A stretch of DNA of 7,587 nt from UBA6197 sp047638075. GTDB taxonomy: Bacteria > Pseudomonadota > Alphaproteobacteria > Rhodobacterales > Rhodobacteraceae. The notes under the pieces were generated by a model. It saw nothing but the letters and a program-made list of their open reading frames with translations. It had not been told where the DNA came from and ran no database searches. How positions within the stretch are numbered: the first letter of the stretch is position 1; each line of letters starts with the position of its first letter. The stretch is taken from NCBI RefSeq assembly GCF_047638075.1, contig NZ_JBLJBV010000005.1, positions 1 to 7,587 of the forward strand, read 5' to 3'. Positions 1-7,351 of this stretch are shown in pieces. Made by a program: the position numbers and the translations under genes.

Positions 1-2948
1 AATCCCCGAACGACCAGTTCCACGCCTCCTCGTTCCTGCAAGGGGCCAACGCGGACTACGTCGAACAGCTTTACGCGCGGTTTGCCGCTGACCCCAGTTC
101 TGTCGATGACGCCTGGGGCGCATTCTTTCACAGCCTGGGCGAATCAGAGCTGGACGTGAAACGTTCCGCCCAGGGCGCATCCTGGGAACGCGCCGACTGG
201 CCACCGACACCCGCCGATGATCTGACCGCCGCCCTGACCGGCGAATGGCCAATGGCCCGCGAGACCAAAGGCGCCGGGGACAAGATCAAGGCAAAGGCTT
301 CCGAGGCAGGCGTACCCGTATCGGACGAGGCGGTCAAACGCGCCGTTCTGGACAGTATCCGCGCGCTGATGATCATTCGCGCCTACCGGATCCGCGGCCA
401 TCTTATTGCCGACCTGGACCCGCTTGGCATGCGCGAAACCACCCCGCATCCGGAACTCGACCCCAAAGCCTACGGTTTCACCGAGGCCGATATGGATCGC
501 CCGATCTTCATCGACAACGTTCTGGGTCTGCAACTGGCCTCGATGCGGCAGATCATGGATATCGTGAAACGCACCTATTGCGGCACCTTCGCGCTGCAAT
601 TCATGCATATTTCCGACCCCGAACAATCTGCCTGGCTGAAAGAGCGCATCGAAGGCTACGGCAAGGAAATCACTTTCACCCGCGAAGGTCGCCGCGCGAT
701 CCTCAACAAACTGGTCGAGGCGGAAGGCTATGAAAAATTCCTCCATGTCAAATACATGGGAACCAAGCGTTTCGGGCTGGACGGCGCCGAAAGCCTGATC
801 CCGGCGATGGAACAGATCATCAAGCGCGGCGGCGCGCTGGGGGTCAAGGAAATCATCTTCGGGATGCCGCACCGGGGCCGCCTGTCGGTTCTGGCGAACG
901 TGCTGAACAAACCTTACCGCGCCATTTTCCATGAATTCCAGGGCGGCTCTTACAAGCCCGAAGACGTGGACGGCTCTGGCGACGTGAAATACCACCTTGG
1001 CGCCTCCAGCGACCGCGAATTTGACGGCAACACCGTCCACCTGTCGCTGACCGCCAACCCCTCGCACCTTGAGGCGGTGAACCCGGTCGTGCTGGGCAAG
1101 GTCCGCGCCAAACAGGAACAGCGCGGCGACAAGACCCGCAGTTCGGTGATGCCGATCCTGCTGCACGGCGATGCGGCCTTTGCGGGTCAGGGCGTCGTGG
1201 CCGAAGGTTTTGGCCTTTCCGGGCTGGTCGGGCATCGCACCGGCGGCACCATGCATATCGTGGTGAACAACCAGATCGGCTTTACCACCGCGCCCCATTT
1301 TTCGCGCTCGTCGCCCTACCCCACCGACATCGCCCTGATGGTCGAGGCGCCAATTTTCCACGTCAACGGTGATGACCCCGAAGCCGTGGTTCACGCCGCC
1401 CGCGTCGCCACCGAATTTCGCCAGAAATTCGCCAAGGACGTGGTTCTTGATATCTTTTGCTACCGCCGCTTTGGTCACAACGAAGGCGACGAGCCGATGT
1501 TCACCAACCCGCAGATGTATAAAACCATCAAGCGGCAGAAAACCACGCTTCAGCTTTACACCGAACGTCTGGTTGCGGACGGGTTGATCCCCGAGGGCGA
1601 GATCGAGGATATGAAAGCCGCGTTCCAGGCCCGCCTGAACGAGGAATTCGAGGCTGGCAAGAACTTCAAGCCGAACAAGGCCGACTGGCTTGACGGCCGC
1701 TGGTCCGGGCTGGACCGTGAACGCGCCGAATATGATGCCGGCAAGACCGAAATTTCACCCGAGCTGATGGCCGAGGTGGGGCGCGCCCTCTCGACTCCGC
1801 CGGAAAATTTTGATCTGCACAAGACCGTCATACGCCTTCTTGGCGCCAAAGCCGAAATGTTCGAATCCGGCAAGGGCTTTGACTGGGCCACCGCCGAGGC
1901 CCTGGCCTTCGGCAGCCTTGTCGCAGAGGGTTTTCCTGTGCGTCTTGCCGGTCAGGACTGCACCCGCGGCACCTTTAGCCAGCGCCATTCCGGCCTTGTC
2001 GACCAGACCACCGAAGAACGCTACTACCCGCTCAATCACGTCAAACCGGGGCAGGCGCGCTACGAGGTGATCGACAGCATGCTGTCGGAATATGCCGTGC
2101 TTGGGTTTGAATATGGCTATTCGCTGGCCGAGCCGAATGCCCTCGTGATGTGGGAAGCGCAGTTTGGCGACTTTGCCAATGGTGCGCAGATCATGTTCGA
2201 TCAGTTCATCAATTCTGGCGAACGCAAATGGCTGCGGATGTCGGGGCTCGTGTGCCTGTTGCCACACGGGTTTGAAGGCCAGGGCCCTGAACACAGCTCT
2301 GCCCGGCTGGAACGGTTCTTGCAAAACTCGGCGGAAGACAACTGGATCGTGGCGAACTGTTCGACCCCGGCCAACTACTTCCACATTCTGCGCCGCCAGA
2401 TCCACCGCACCTTCCGCAAGCCGCTGATCCTGATGACGCCAAAATCGCTTTTGCGCCATCCGCGCTGCGTGTCTACGGCAGAAGAATTCACCACCGGGTC
2501 AAGTTTCCGCCGCGTCCTGTGGGATGACGCCGAAAGCAACGTGTCGCCCACAAAACTGCTGCCCGATGACAAGATCAAACGCGTGGTGATGTGTTCAGGC
2601 AAGGTCTACTATGATCTTCTGGCCGAACGCGACGCCCGCGGCATCGACGATGTTTACCTGCTGCGGCTGGAACAATTCTACCCGTTCCCCGCGCAGTCGA
2701 TGGTCAAGGAGCTTAGCCGCTTCAAACAGGCCGAGATCGTCTGGTGCCAGGAAGAGCCCAAAAATCAGGGCGCCTGGAGCTTTGTCGAGCCCAATATCGA
2801 ATGGGTCCTGACGCGCATCGACGCCGACCATACGCGCCCGCGCTATGTTGGCCGCAACGCCTCTGCCTCGCCCGCCACGGGTCTAGCCTCGCGCCACAAG
2901 GCCGAACAGGACGCGCTGGTTAGCGAAGCACTGACGATCGAGGGCTGA
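1..2948 (+). CDS. sucA: 2-oxoglutarate dehydrogenase E1 component, 5' end cut by window
   Basis: E1o is the thiamine-diphosphate enzyme that decarboxylates 2-oxoglutarate and transfers the succinyl group to the lipoyl arm of SucB in the cytoplasmic complex of the TCA cycle. The frame is open from position 3, and an ATG at 156 is internal: the codons before it encode the family N-terminus (SPNDQFHASSFLQGANADY). The true start is therefore just left of the window, with perhaps 4-6 codons missing; 981 residues are visible, close to the usual alphaproteobacterial length. Counting the codon at position 3 as residue 1, landmarks are HRGRL (His290), GDAAFAGQG (Asp390), the ThDP-motif pair Asn422-Asn423, RRFGHNEGDEP (His492) and RGTFSQRH (Arg655, His662). 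No frameshift is seen. The TGA stop touches the sucB ATG, so the two genes are surely cotranscribed and probably translationally coupled. Confidence 0.97.
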   Translation, partial: SPNDQFHASSFLQGANADYVEQLYARFAADPSSVDDAWGAFFHSLGESELDVKRSAQGASWERADWPPTPADDLTAALTGEWPMARETKGAGDKIKAKASEAGVPVSDEAVKRAVLDSIRALMIIRAYRIRGHLIADLDPLGMRETTPHPELDPKAYGFTEADMDRPIFIDNVLGLQLASMRQIMDIVKRTYCGTFALQFMHISDPEQSAWLKERIEGYGKEITFTREGRRAILNKLVEAEGYEKFLHVKYMGTKRFGLDGAESLIPAMEQIIKRGGALGVKEIIFGMPHRGRLSVLANVLNKPYRAIFHEFQGGSYKPEDVDGSGDVKYHLGASSDREFDGNTVHLSLTANPSHLEAVNPVVLGKVRAKQEQRGDKTRSSVMPILLHGDAAFAGQGVVAEGFGLSGLVGHRTGGTMHIVVNNQIGFTTAPHFSRSSPYPTDIALMVEAPIFHVNGDDPEAVVHAARVATEFRQKFAKDVVLDIFCYRRFGHNEGDEPMFTNPQMYKTIKRQKTTLQLYTERLVADGLIPEGEIEDMKAAFQARLNEEFEAGKNFKPNKADWLDGRWSGLDRERAEYDAGKTEISPELMAEVGRALSTPPENFDLHKTVIRLLGAKAEMFESGKGFDWATAEALAFGSLVAEGFPVRLAGQDCTRGTFSQRHSGLVDQTTEERYYPLNHVKPGQARYEVIDSMLSEYAVLGFEYGYSLAEPNALVMWEAQFGDFANGAQIMFDQFINSGERKWLRMSGLVCLLPHGFEGQGPEHSSARLERFLQNSAEDNWIVANCSTPANYFHILRRQIHRTFRKPLILMTPKSLLRHPRCVSTAEEFTTGSSFRRVLWDDAESNVSPTKLLPDDKIKRVVMCSGKVYYDLLAERDARGIDDVYLLRLEQFYPFPAQSMVKELSRFKQAEIVWCQEEPKNQGAWSFVEPNIEWVLTRIDADHTRPRYVGRNASASPATGLASRHKAEQDALVSEALTIEG

Positions 2949-4469
2949 ATGGCAACCCCCGTCCGCGTTCCAACCCTGGGCGAAAGCGTCACCGAGGCGA
3001 CCGTCTCTTCCTGGTTCAAGAAACTGGGCGATACGGTCGCCGTCGATGAAATGCTCTGCGAGTTGGAGACCGATAAGGTCACGGTCGAGGTCCCGTCCCC
3101 CGTTGCGGGCCGTCTGGCTGAAATCGTTGCCGCCGAAGGCACAACCGTGGGCGTGAACGCGCTCCTTGCACAGATCACCGAGGCTGGCACCGCTGGCCCC
3201 GCCGACAATTCCCCAAAATTGGGTGCGCGCCCTGACGACGCGGCCGCACCGCACATCAGTGAGGTCAAGATGACTGACGTAATGGTGCCCTCCTTGGGCG
3301 AAAGCGTGACCGAAGCCACCGTCTCCACCTGGTTCAAGAAGGTGGGCGATGCGGTCGCCGTTGACGAAATGCTCTGCGAACTGGAAACCGACAAGGTCTC
3401 GGTTGAGGTTCCCTCGCCTGTCGCCGGTGTTCTGGCCGAGATCCTTGCCCCCGAAGGCGCGACCGTTGATGCCAAGGCGCGTCTGGCCATCGTCTCGGAA
3501 GGTGCTACCGCCGCGGCCAAGCCCGCGGCCGCCAAACCCGCCGAAAAGCCAGCCCCCGAAACCGCAGCGCCCGCCAAGGACGTCGAAGACGCCCCTTCGG
3601 CCAAAAAGGCGATGGCCGAAGCCGGCATTTCCCGCGATGCCGTCACCGGCACCGGCCGCGATGGCCGCGTGATGAAAGAAGATGTGACCGCCGCCGCCGC
3701 ACCCGCGCAGGTTTCCATCGCCCCAACCCCCGCCGCCACCCCGCGCAGCCCCGCCCCTGCCGAGGACGCCGCCCGCGAAGAGCGGGTGAAAATGACCCGT
3801 CTGCGCGCCACCATCGCGCGCCGCCTGAAAGACGCGCAAAACACCGCCGCCATGCTGACCACCTATAACGAGGTGGACATGTCCGGCATCATGGCCCTGC
3901 GCAACGAATACAAAGACCAGTTTGAAAAGAAACACGGCGTCAAACTGGGCTTCATGTCGTTCTTCGTCAAAGCCTGCTGCCACGCCCTGAAAGAAGTCCC
4001 CGAGGTCAACGCCGAAATCGACGGCGGCGATGTGGTCTATAAAAACTACGTCCACATGGGCGTGGCCGTCGGCACGCCCTCGGGTCTGGTCGTGCCGGTC
4101 GTGCGCGACGCCGACCAGATGGGCTTTGCCGCGATCGAAAAGAAAATCTCGGAACTTGGTCTGCGCGCCCGCGACGGCAAACTGACCCTGGCCGAAATGC
4201 AGGGCGGCAGCTTCACCATCTCGAACGGTGGCGTTTACGGCTCGCTGATGTCCTCGCCCATCCTGAACCCTCCGCAGTCAGGCATTCTGGGGATGCACAA
4301 AATCCAGGACCGCCCGGTCGTCGTGGGCGGCCAGATCGTGATCCGCCCGATGATGTATCTCGCGCTCAGCTACGACCACCGCGTCGTTGACGGCAAAGGC
4401 GCGGTGACCTTCCTCGTGCGGGTAAAAGACGCACTGGAAGACCCGCGCCGGTTACTGATGGATCTGTAA
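2949..4469 (+). CDS. sucB: dihydrolipoyllysine-residue succinyltransferase (E2o) with two lipoyl domains
   Basis: This is the core of the 2-oxoglutarate dehydrogenase complex; it transfers succinyl groups from lipoyl arms to CoA. The 506 residues show, in order: lipoyl domain 1 (about 2-79, ETDKV with Lys43), a short linker (80-107), lipoyl domain 2 (108-185, Lys149), an Ala/Pro-rich hinge (186-212), a peripheral subunit-binding domain (about 214-248, with GTGRDGRV), a second hinge, and the catalytic domain (about 276-506) with DHRVVDG giving His477 and Asp481. E. coli SucB has one lipoyl domain and about 405 residues; I recall two-domain forms of about 500 residues in Rhodobacteraceae. The start is set by GAGGG at 2940-2944, four bases before the ATG and inside the end of sucA. 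A second SD-like GAGG at 3261-3264 precedes Met108, which could give a 399-residue single-lipoyl form; that is inference. Confidence 0.97.
   Translation: MATPVRVPTLGESVTEATVSSWFKKLGDTVAVDEMLCELETDKVTVEVPSPVAGRLAEIVAAEGTTVGVNALLAQITEAGTAGPADNSPKLGARPDDAAAPHISEVKMTDVMVPSLGESVTEATVSTWFKKVGDAVAVDEMLCELETDKVSVEVPSPVAGVLAEILAPEGATVDAKARLAIVSEGATAAAKPAAAKPAEKPAPETAAPAKDVEDAPSAKKAMAEAGISRDAVTGTGRDGRVMKEDVTAAAAPAQVSIAPTPAATPRSPAPAEDAAREERVKMTRLRATIARRLKDAQNTAAMLTTYNEVDMSGIMALRNEYKDQFEKKHGVKLGFMSFFVKACCHALKEVPEVNAEIDGGDVVYKNYVHMGVAVGTPSGLVVPVVRDADQMGFAAIEKKISELGLRARDGKLTLAEMQGGSFTISNGGVYGSLMSSPILNPPQSGILGMHKIQDRPVVVGGQIVIRPMMYLALSYDHRVVDGKGAVTFLVRVKDALEDPRRLLMDL
2970..3443 (+). repeat. tandem lipoyl-domain duplication within sucB
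   Basis: Two copies at 2970-3125 and 3288-3443 (residues 8-59 and 114-165) lie exactly 318 bases apart. By hand alignment, 46 of 52 residues are identical, including the modified-lysine motif ETDKV in both. The DNA is also clearly similar but differs at many third positions, so the duplication does not look recent. Both lysines should be lipoylated, because the surrounding motif is intact in each copy. Confidence 0.93.
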
Positions 4470-4490
4470 GGTAGTCACCATCTTTATTCG

Positions 4491-4518
4491 TGTGGAGCGG
4501 ACTATGGTTCGCTCCACA
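4491..4518 (+). other. perfect 9-bp inverted repeat, stem-loop after sucB
   Basis: TGTGGAGCG at 4491-4499 is the exact reverse complement of CGCTCCACA at 4510-4518. Inside it, G-T, A-T and C-G pairs extend the stem to 12 bp around a TATG loop. It begins 22 bases after the sucB stop. No T-run follows, so it is not a textbook rho-independent terminator. It could be a weak terminator, an RNA end that protects the sucAB message, or an operator for the next gene. A second, weaker palindrome (CTCAA at 4525-4529 with TTGAG at 4537-4541) follows, 20 bases before the next ATG. Confidence 0.6.
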
Positions 4519-4561
4519 TACGGTCTCAATTGTAATTTGAGTCGCACCCAATGAGTGAGAA

Positions 4562-4960
4562 ATGGACAATCTAGAGAAAAGCGAATTAGTAATTGCAAAA
4601 ACTCTTGGTCTCTTGATGGAAACGGGATTGAGAAATGCTCAACTCGATTTTGTTGAATTGGAACTGGACTCAACCTACGAAGATTTCTTTGGAACCTGTA
4701 TTGAATGGCTGGAATCCGAAGGTATCATTCGAACACGTTCCATCGCAAAATACTCTAACGGAAATGTAACCATATTTGGACCAACACTAACGGCTCATGG
4801 TTTTGAGATTATGGGCAGATCTCTTATGGTTGGAGGCAATCAGATCACGATAGGTGAAGCTGTTGTACGGACGTCCAAAGAAACGAGTTTCTACACTGGG
4901 CTCGGCGATCTCGGCGGTGGATTTGTTGGGGGGCTTTTGAAGTCGCTGGGGAGTGGCTAA
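4562..4960 (+). CDS. hypothetical protein, AT-rich orphan, possible winged-helix fold
   Basis: I do not recognise this 132-residue protein. It has no signal peptide and no clear membrane segment before the C-terminus. Residues 1-20 and 40-52 look helical. Residues 53-85 (GIIRTRS, then a hairpin around KYSNGNV, then LTAHGFEIMGR) resemble the strand-turn-strand ending of small winged-helix-like proteins. The last 20 residues are glycine-rich and end in GGFVGGLLKSLGSG, a tail I vaguely recall from other uncharacterised proteins. The ATG at 4562 follows GAGTGAGA, a weak ribosome-binding site; an ATG at 4551 opens only seven codons. The gene is visibly richer in A/T and uses codons (TTG, AAA, GAA, ATT, GGA) unlike sucB or lpd, which suggests transfer. 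The final part from about 4900 is more GC-rich. It ends three bases before the MAPEG start codon. A DNA-binding role would be speculation. Confidence 0.75.
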   Translation: MDNLEKSELVIAKTLGLLMETGLRNAQLDFVELELDSTYEDFFGTCIEWLESEGIIRTRSIAKYSNGNVTIFGPTLTAHGFEIMGRSLMVGGNQITIGEAVVRTSKETSFYTGLGDLGGGFVGGLLKSLGSG

Positions 4961-4963
4961 GAA

Positions 4964-5359
4964 ATGACCCCCGAACTCACCGCCCTTGCCCTCGCCGGCC
5001 TTCTGCAAGCCGTGCAATACGCCCTCTTCGCCGTCCCGGCGAATAGGGAACTTGGCACCGGCTACACCTCGTCGGCGCGCGATCGGCCGCCCAGCAAACC
5101 GCTCTCGCTTAAAACCGCCCGGTTGCAGCGCGCGCTGAACAACCATTTCGAAGGGCTGATCCTGTTCACCCTCGCCGTCGTGGTCGTAACCCTCGGCCAG
5201 CAATCCAGCGCCACCACGCAGACCGCCGCCTGGGTCTATCTGGCGGCGCGCATCGCCTATATTCCGGCCTATGCCTTTGACTGGCAACCTTGGCGTTCGG
5301 CAATATGGGGCGTAGGTTTCTTGGCCACACTCGCCATGCTGGTCGCCGCCCTGATCTAA
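4964..5359 (+). CDS. MAPEG-family integral membrane protein
   Basis: The 131-residue protein has about four hydrophobic segments (5-24, 62-78, 88-105, 112-131), as expected for MAPEG proteins, a family of small membrane enzymes named after eicosanoid and glutathione metabolism. The family signature is visible as RALNNHFEGL (residues 56-65, with Asn60, His61 and Glu63) at the second helix, then ARIAYIPAYAF (95-105) and Trp110-Arg111 before the last helix. The substrate cannot be read from sequence; most bacterial members are uncharacterised, and glutathione use is only possible. The ATG at 4964 gives a normal family N-terminus; GGGGAG lies about 11 bases upstream, inside the end of the preceding gene. 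Codon use is GC-rich like sucAB and lpd, so it seems native, unlike its left neighbour. I recall MAPEG genes beside lpd in related bacteria; a functional link to the dehydrogenase complex is unknown. Confidence 0.85.
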   Translation: MTPELTALALAGLLQAVQYALFAVPANRELGTGYTSSARDRPPSKPLSLKTARLQRALNNHFEGLILFTLAVVVVTLGQQSSATTQTAAWVYLAARIAYIPAYAFDWQPWRSAIWGVGFLATLAMLVAALI

Positions 5360-5362
5360 CGA

Positions 5363-5405
5363 TCGTATGCACGGATGTCATACGAAAGCCATACACGAAA
5401 CATAC
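5363..5405 (+). promoter_or_regulatory. phased CATAC repeats with inverted copy upstream of lpd
   Basis: CATAC occurs at 5379, 5390 and 5401, exactly 11 bp apart, so the copies face the same side of the helix. The first belongs to a perfect 7-bp inverted repeat, TCGTATG (5363-5369) with CATACGA (5379-5385). The block ends 24 bases before the lpd start, so it lies in the leader or promoter of lpd. It could be a regulator binding site with cooperative subsites; the protein and the promoter elements cannot be named from the sequence. Confidence 0.5.
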
Positions 5406-5416
5406 GCTCAAAAACG

Positions 5417-5420
5417 AAGG
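5417..5420 (+). promoter_or_regulatory. ribosome-binding site that sets the lpd start
   Basis: AAGG in the context CGAAGG lies nine bases before the ATG at 5430. The reading frame is open further left to an ATG at 5367, but that extension has no family resemblance and would begin inside the CATAC inverted repeat. The 5430 start is therefore preferred. Confidence 0.75.
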
Positions 5421-5429
5421 ACAAACCCC

Positions 5430-6818
5430 ATGGCAAGCTTTGACGTGATCATCATCGGCAGTGGCCCCGGCGGCTATGTCTGTGCCATCCGCTGCGCGCA
5501 ACTTGGCCTGAAAACCGCCTGCGTCGAGGCCCGCGATACCCTTGGCGGCACCTGCCTGAACGTCGGTTGCATCCCCTCAAAAGCGCTACTGCACGCCACC
5601 CATTCGCTGCACGAAGCCGAACATAACTTTGCCAAAATGGGCCTGAAAGGCAAATCCCCCTCGGTCGATTGGCAACAGATGCTGGCCTATAAAGACGAGG
5701 TCATCAGCGGCAATACCAAGGGTATCGAGTTCCTGTTCAAGAAGAACAAGGTCACCTGGCTGAAAGGCTGGGGCCAGATCACCGCCCCCGGAAAAGTAAC
5801 CGTCGGAGACGAGGTGCACGAGGCGAAAAACATCGTGATTGCAACAGGTTCAGAGCCATCCACCCTGCCCGGCGTCGAGATTGACGAAAAGACCATCGTC
5901 ACCTCCACCGGCACGCTTGCACTGCCCAAGATCCCCAAAACCATGGCTGTGATCGGCGCAGGCGTCATCGGGTTGGAAATGGGGTCGGTCTATGCGCGCC
6001 TTGGCACCGATGTGACGGTGGTCGAATACCTTGACGCCATCACCCCTGGCATGGACGCCGAAGTGGCCAAATCCTTCCAGCGGATCCTTGCAAAACAAGG
6101 GATCAAATTCGTTCTGGGGGCTGCGGTTCAAGGCGTCGACAAGGGCAAATCCAAAAATACCGTCCGCTATAATCTGCGCAAGGACGACAGCGCCCAAACC
6201 CTTGAGGCCGAGGTGGTCCTGGTGGCCACCGGCCGCAAACCCTACATCACCGGTCTCGGCCTCGATGCGCTGGGGGTTGAAATGCTGCCCCGTGGCCAGA
6301 TCAAAACCGATGGACATTTTTCGACCAATGTCAAAGGCTTGTACGCCATTGGCGACGCCATCATCGGGCCAATGCTAGCCCATAAGGCAGAAGATGAGGG
6401 CATGGCCGTCGCCGAAATCATCGCTGGCAAGGCCGGACACGTCAATTACGGCGTGATCCCCGGCGTGGTCTACACCAGCCCCGAGGTTGCCTCGGTCGGC
6501 AAGACCGAAGAGCAGCTGAAGGAGGAGGGCCGCGCCTACAAGGTCGGAAAATTCTCTTTCATGGGTAACGCCCGCGCCAAGGCGGTGTTTCAGGCCGAGG
6601 GCTTCGTCAAACTGCTGGCCGACAAGGCCACCGACCGGATTCTTGGCTGCCACATCATCGGCCCCGGCGCTGGCGATCTGATCCACGAAATCTGTGTGGC
6701 AATGGAATTCGGCGCCTCGGCCCAAGACGTCGCCCTGACGTGCCACGCACACCCGACCTACAGCGAAGCCGTGCGTGAAGCGGCCCTTGCCTGCGGCGAT
6801 GGCGCCATCCACGCCTGA
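5430..6818 (+). CDS. lpd: dihydrolipoyl dehydrogenase (E3)
   Basis: E3 reoxidises the dihydrolipoyl arms of SucB, passing electrons through a disulfide and FAD to NAD+. The 462-residue length is typical. The N-terminal FAD-binding motif GSGPGGY is at residues 10-16, and the redox disulfide is Cys42-Cys47 in GGTCLNVGCIPSK. The central NAD-binding Rossmann motif reads VIGAGVIGLEMGS. The second FAD motif reads YAIGDAIIGPMLAHKA, and the C-terminal dimer interface carries the catalytic pair His441 and Glu446 in HPTYSEAV. All catalytic parts are intact. The gene is separated from sucAB by about 960 bases with two unrelated genes, and has its own repeat-bearing leader, so it may be partly independently transcribed. 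Its position argues for service mainly to the 2-oxoglutarate complex, although E3 can also be shared with pyruvate dehydrogenase or the glycine cleavage system. Confidence 0.97.
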   Translation: MASFDVIIIGSGPGGYVCAIRCAQLGLKTACVEARDTLGGTCLNVGCIPSKALLHATHSLHEAEHNFAKMGLKGKSPSVDWQQMLAYKDEVISGNTKGIEFLFKKNKVTWLKGWGQITAPGKVTVGDEVHEAKNIVIATGSEPSTLPGVEIDEKTIVTSTGTLALPKIPKTMAVIGAGVIGLEMGSVYARLGTDVTVVEYLDAITPGMDAEVAKSFQRILAKQGIKFVLGAAVQGVDKGKSKNTVRYNLRKDDSAQTLEAEVVLVATGRKPYITGLGLDALGVEMLPRGQIKTDGHFSTNVKGLYAIGDAIIGPMLAHKAEDEGMAVAEIIAGKAGHVNYGVIPGVVYTSPEVASVGKTEEQLKEEGRAYKVGKFSFMGNARAKAVFQAEGFVKLLADKATDRILGCHIIGPGAGDLIHEICVAMEFGASAQDVALTCHAHPTYSEAVREAALACGDGAIHA

Positions 6819-6832
6819 TCTGCAAGCCGTAA

Positions 6833-6873
6833 CGCCGGGGGCGGTGTAGAATACGCCGCCCCCAGGTGTTTTT
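6833..6873 (+). terminator. rho-independent terminator after lpd
   Basis: GGGGGCGG (6837-6844) pairs perfectly with CCGCCCCC (6856-6863). T-G, G-C and T-A pairs extend the stem to 11 bp around the loop AGAAT (6848-6852). With A6864 bulged out, bases 6833-6836 pair with 6865-6868. Five T residues follow at 6869-6873. The hairpin starts 14 bases after the lpd stop and marks the end of the block. Confidence 0.92.
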
Positions 6874-6892
6874 GGCAATGATAAGCCCTTTG

Positions 6893-6997
6893 CGAAATTA
6901 AGGGGCTGAATAAGCAAAACAAGATGCACTAAAATGCGGATTCCTACGATGACCGCCTGCCGGATCAGGAGGTAATCCCCCCGAAAGTAAGGGGCTG
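6893..6997 (+). repeat. 16-bp near-perfect direct repeat before the insertion sequence
   Basis: CGAAATTAAGGGGCTG (6893-6908) and CGAAAGTAAGGGGCTG (6982-6997) match at 15 of 16 bases, 89 bp apart. The second copy lies in the presumed left end of the IS element. The first lies outside it, between the lpd terminator and the IS. The outer copy could be a remnant of an earlier IS end or chance; the stretch between them (6909-6981) holds no gene that I can see. Confidence 0.55.
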
Positions 6998-7191
6998 CAA
7001 AAGTAGAATTTTCTCGGCAAGATGAACGAGGAGATTTCGAATGAAGACAAGCGGATACACAGAAGCGCAGACCCTCACGATCCTGCGCCAGGCCGAAGGC
7101 GGTGTGCCGGTGGCCGAGCTGTGCCGTACGCATGGGATGAGCAATGCGTCGTTTTACAAGTGGCGGGCCAAGTATGGGGGCATGCCCTCTC

Positions 7192-7213
7192 GGGCTTTTG
7201 CTTTGCAAAACCC
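7192..7213 (+). repeat. hairpin inside first interrupting segment of orfA
   Basis: TTTTGC (7196-7201) pairs with GCAAAA (7205-7210) around a TTT loop, and GGG (7192-7194) pairs with CCC (7211-7213) past one bulged C. It sits wholly within the 41-bp segment 7185-7225 that has no counterpart in the family protein. Confidence 0.6.
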
Positions 7214-7351
7214 TGCCGGATAATAGATGCGTCGATGGTCAGCCAGATGACGGCGATCGAAGAAGAGAGCCGTCGCCTGAAGCGGGTGTATGCGGTCCTG
7301 AGCATGCAGGCGGATCTGCTGAACTGCGAAGGTGAACGCCATTGGTCCGAG

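Noticed and set aside
156..158. ATG at 156 as the sucA start
   Set aside because: The same frame continues upstream with a typical SucA N-terminus to the window edge.
144..1478. Long open frame on the minus strand (444 codons) opposite sucA
   Set aside because: It is antisense to a strongly conserved gene in GC-rich DNA, where long shadow frames are common; its composition (many G, H, F, D runs) is typical of an antisense translation and no family is recognisable.
2843..4055. Two long minus-strand frames opposite sucB (339 and 390 codons)
   Set aside because: The Gly- and Ala/Ser-rich text mirrors the Ala/Pro hinges and lipoyl repeats of sucB; there is no ribosome-binding site or family match.
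5367..5429. N-terminal extension of Lpd from an ATG at 5367
   Set aside because: The 21 extra residues do not resemble the family, the ATG lacks a ribosome-binding site, and AAGG before 5430 fits the normal start.
6885..6907. Weak hairpin AGCCCTT...AAGGGGCT as a second terminator
   Set aside because: The stem needs a bulged G and no T-run follows on either strand.
6375..7208. Minus-strand frame of 277 codons covering the end of lpd, the terminator and the IS start
   Set aside because: It crosses a clear terminator and two unrelated units and shows no recognisable protein family.
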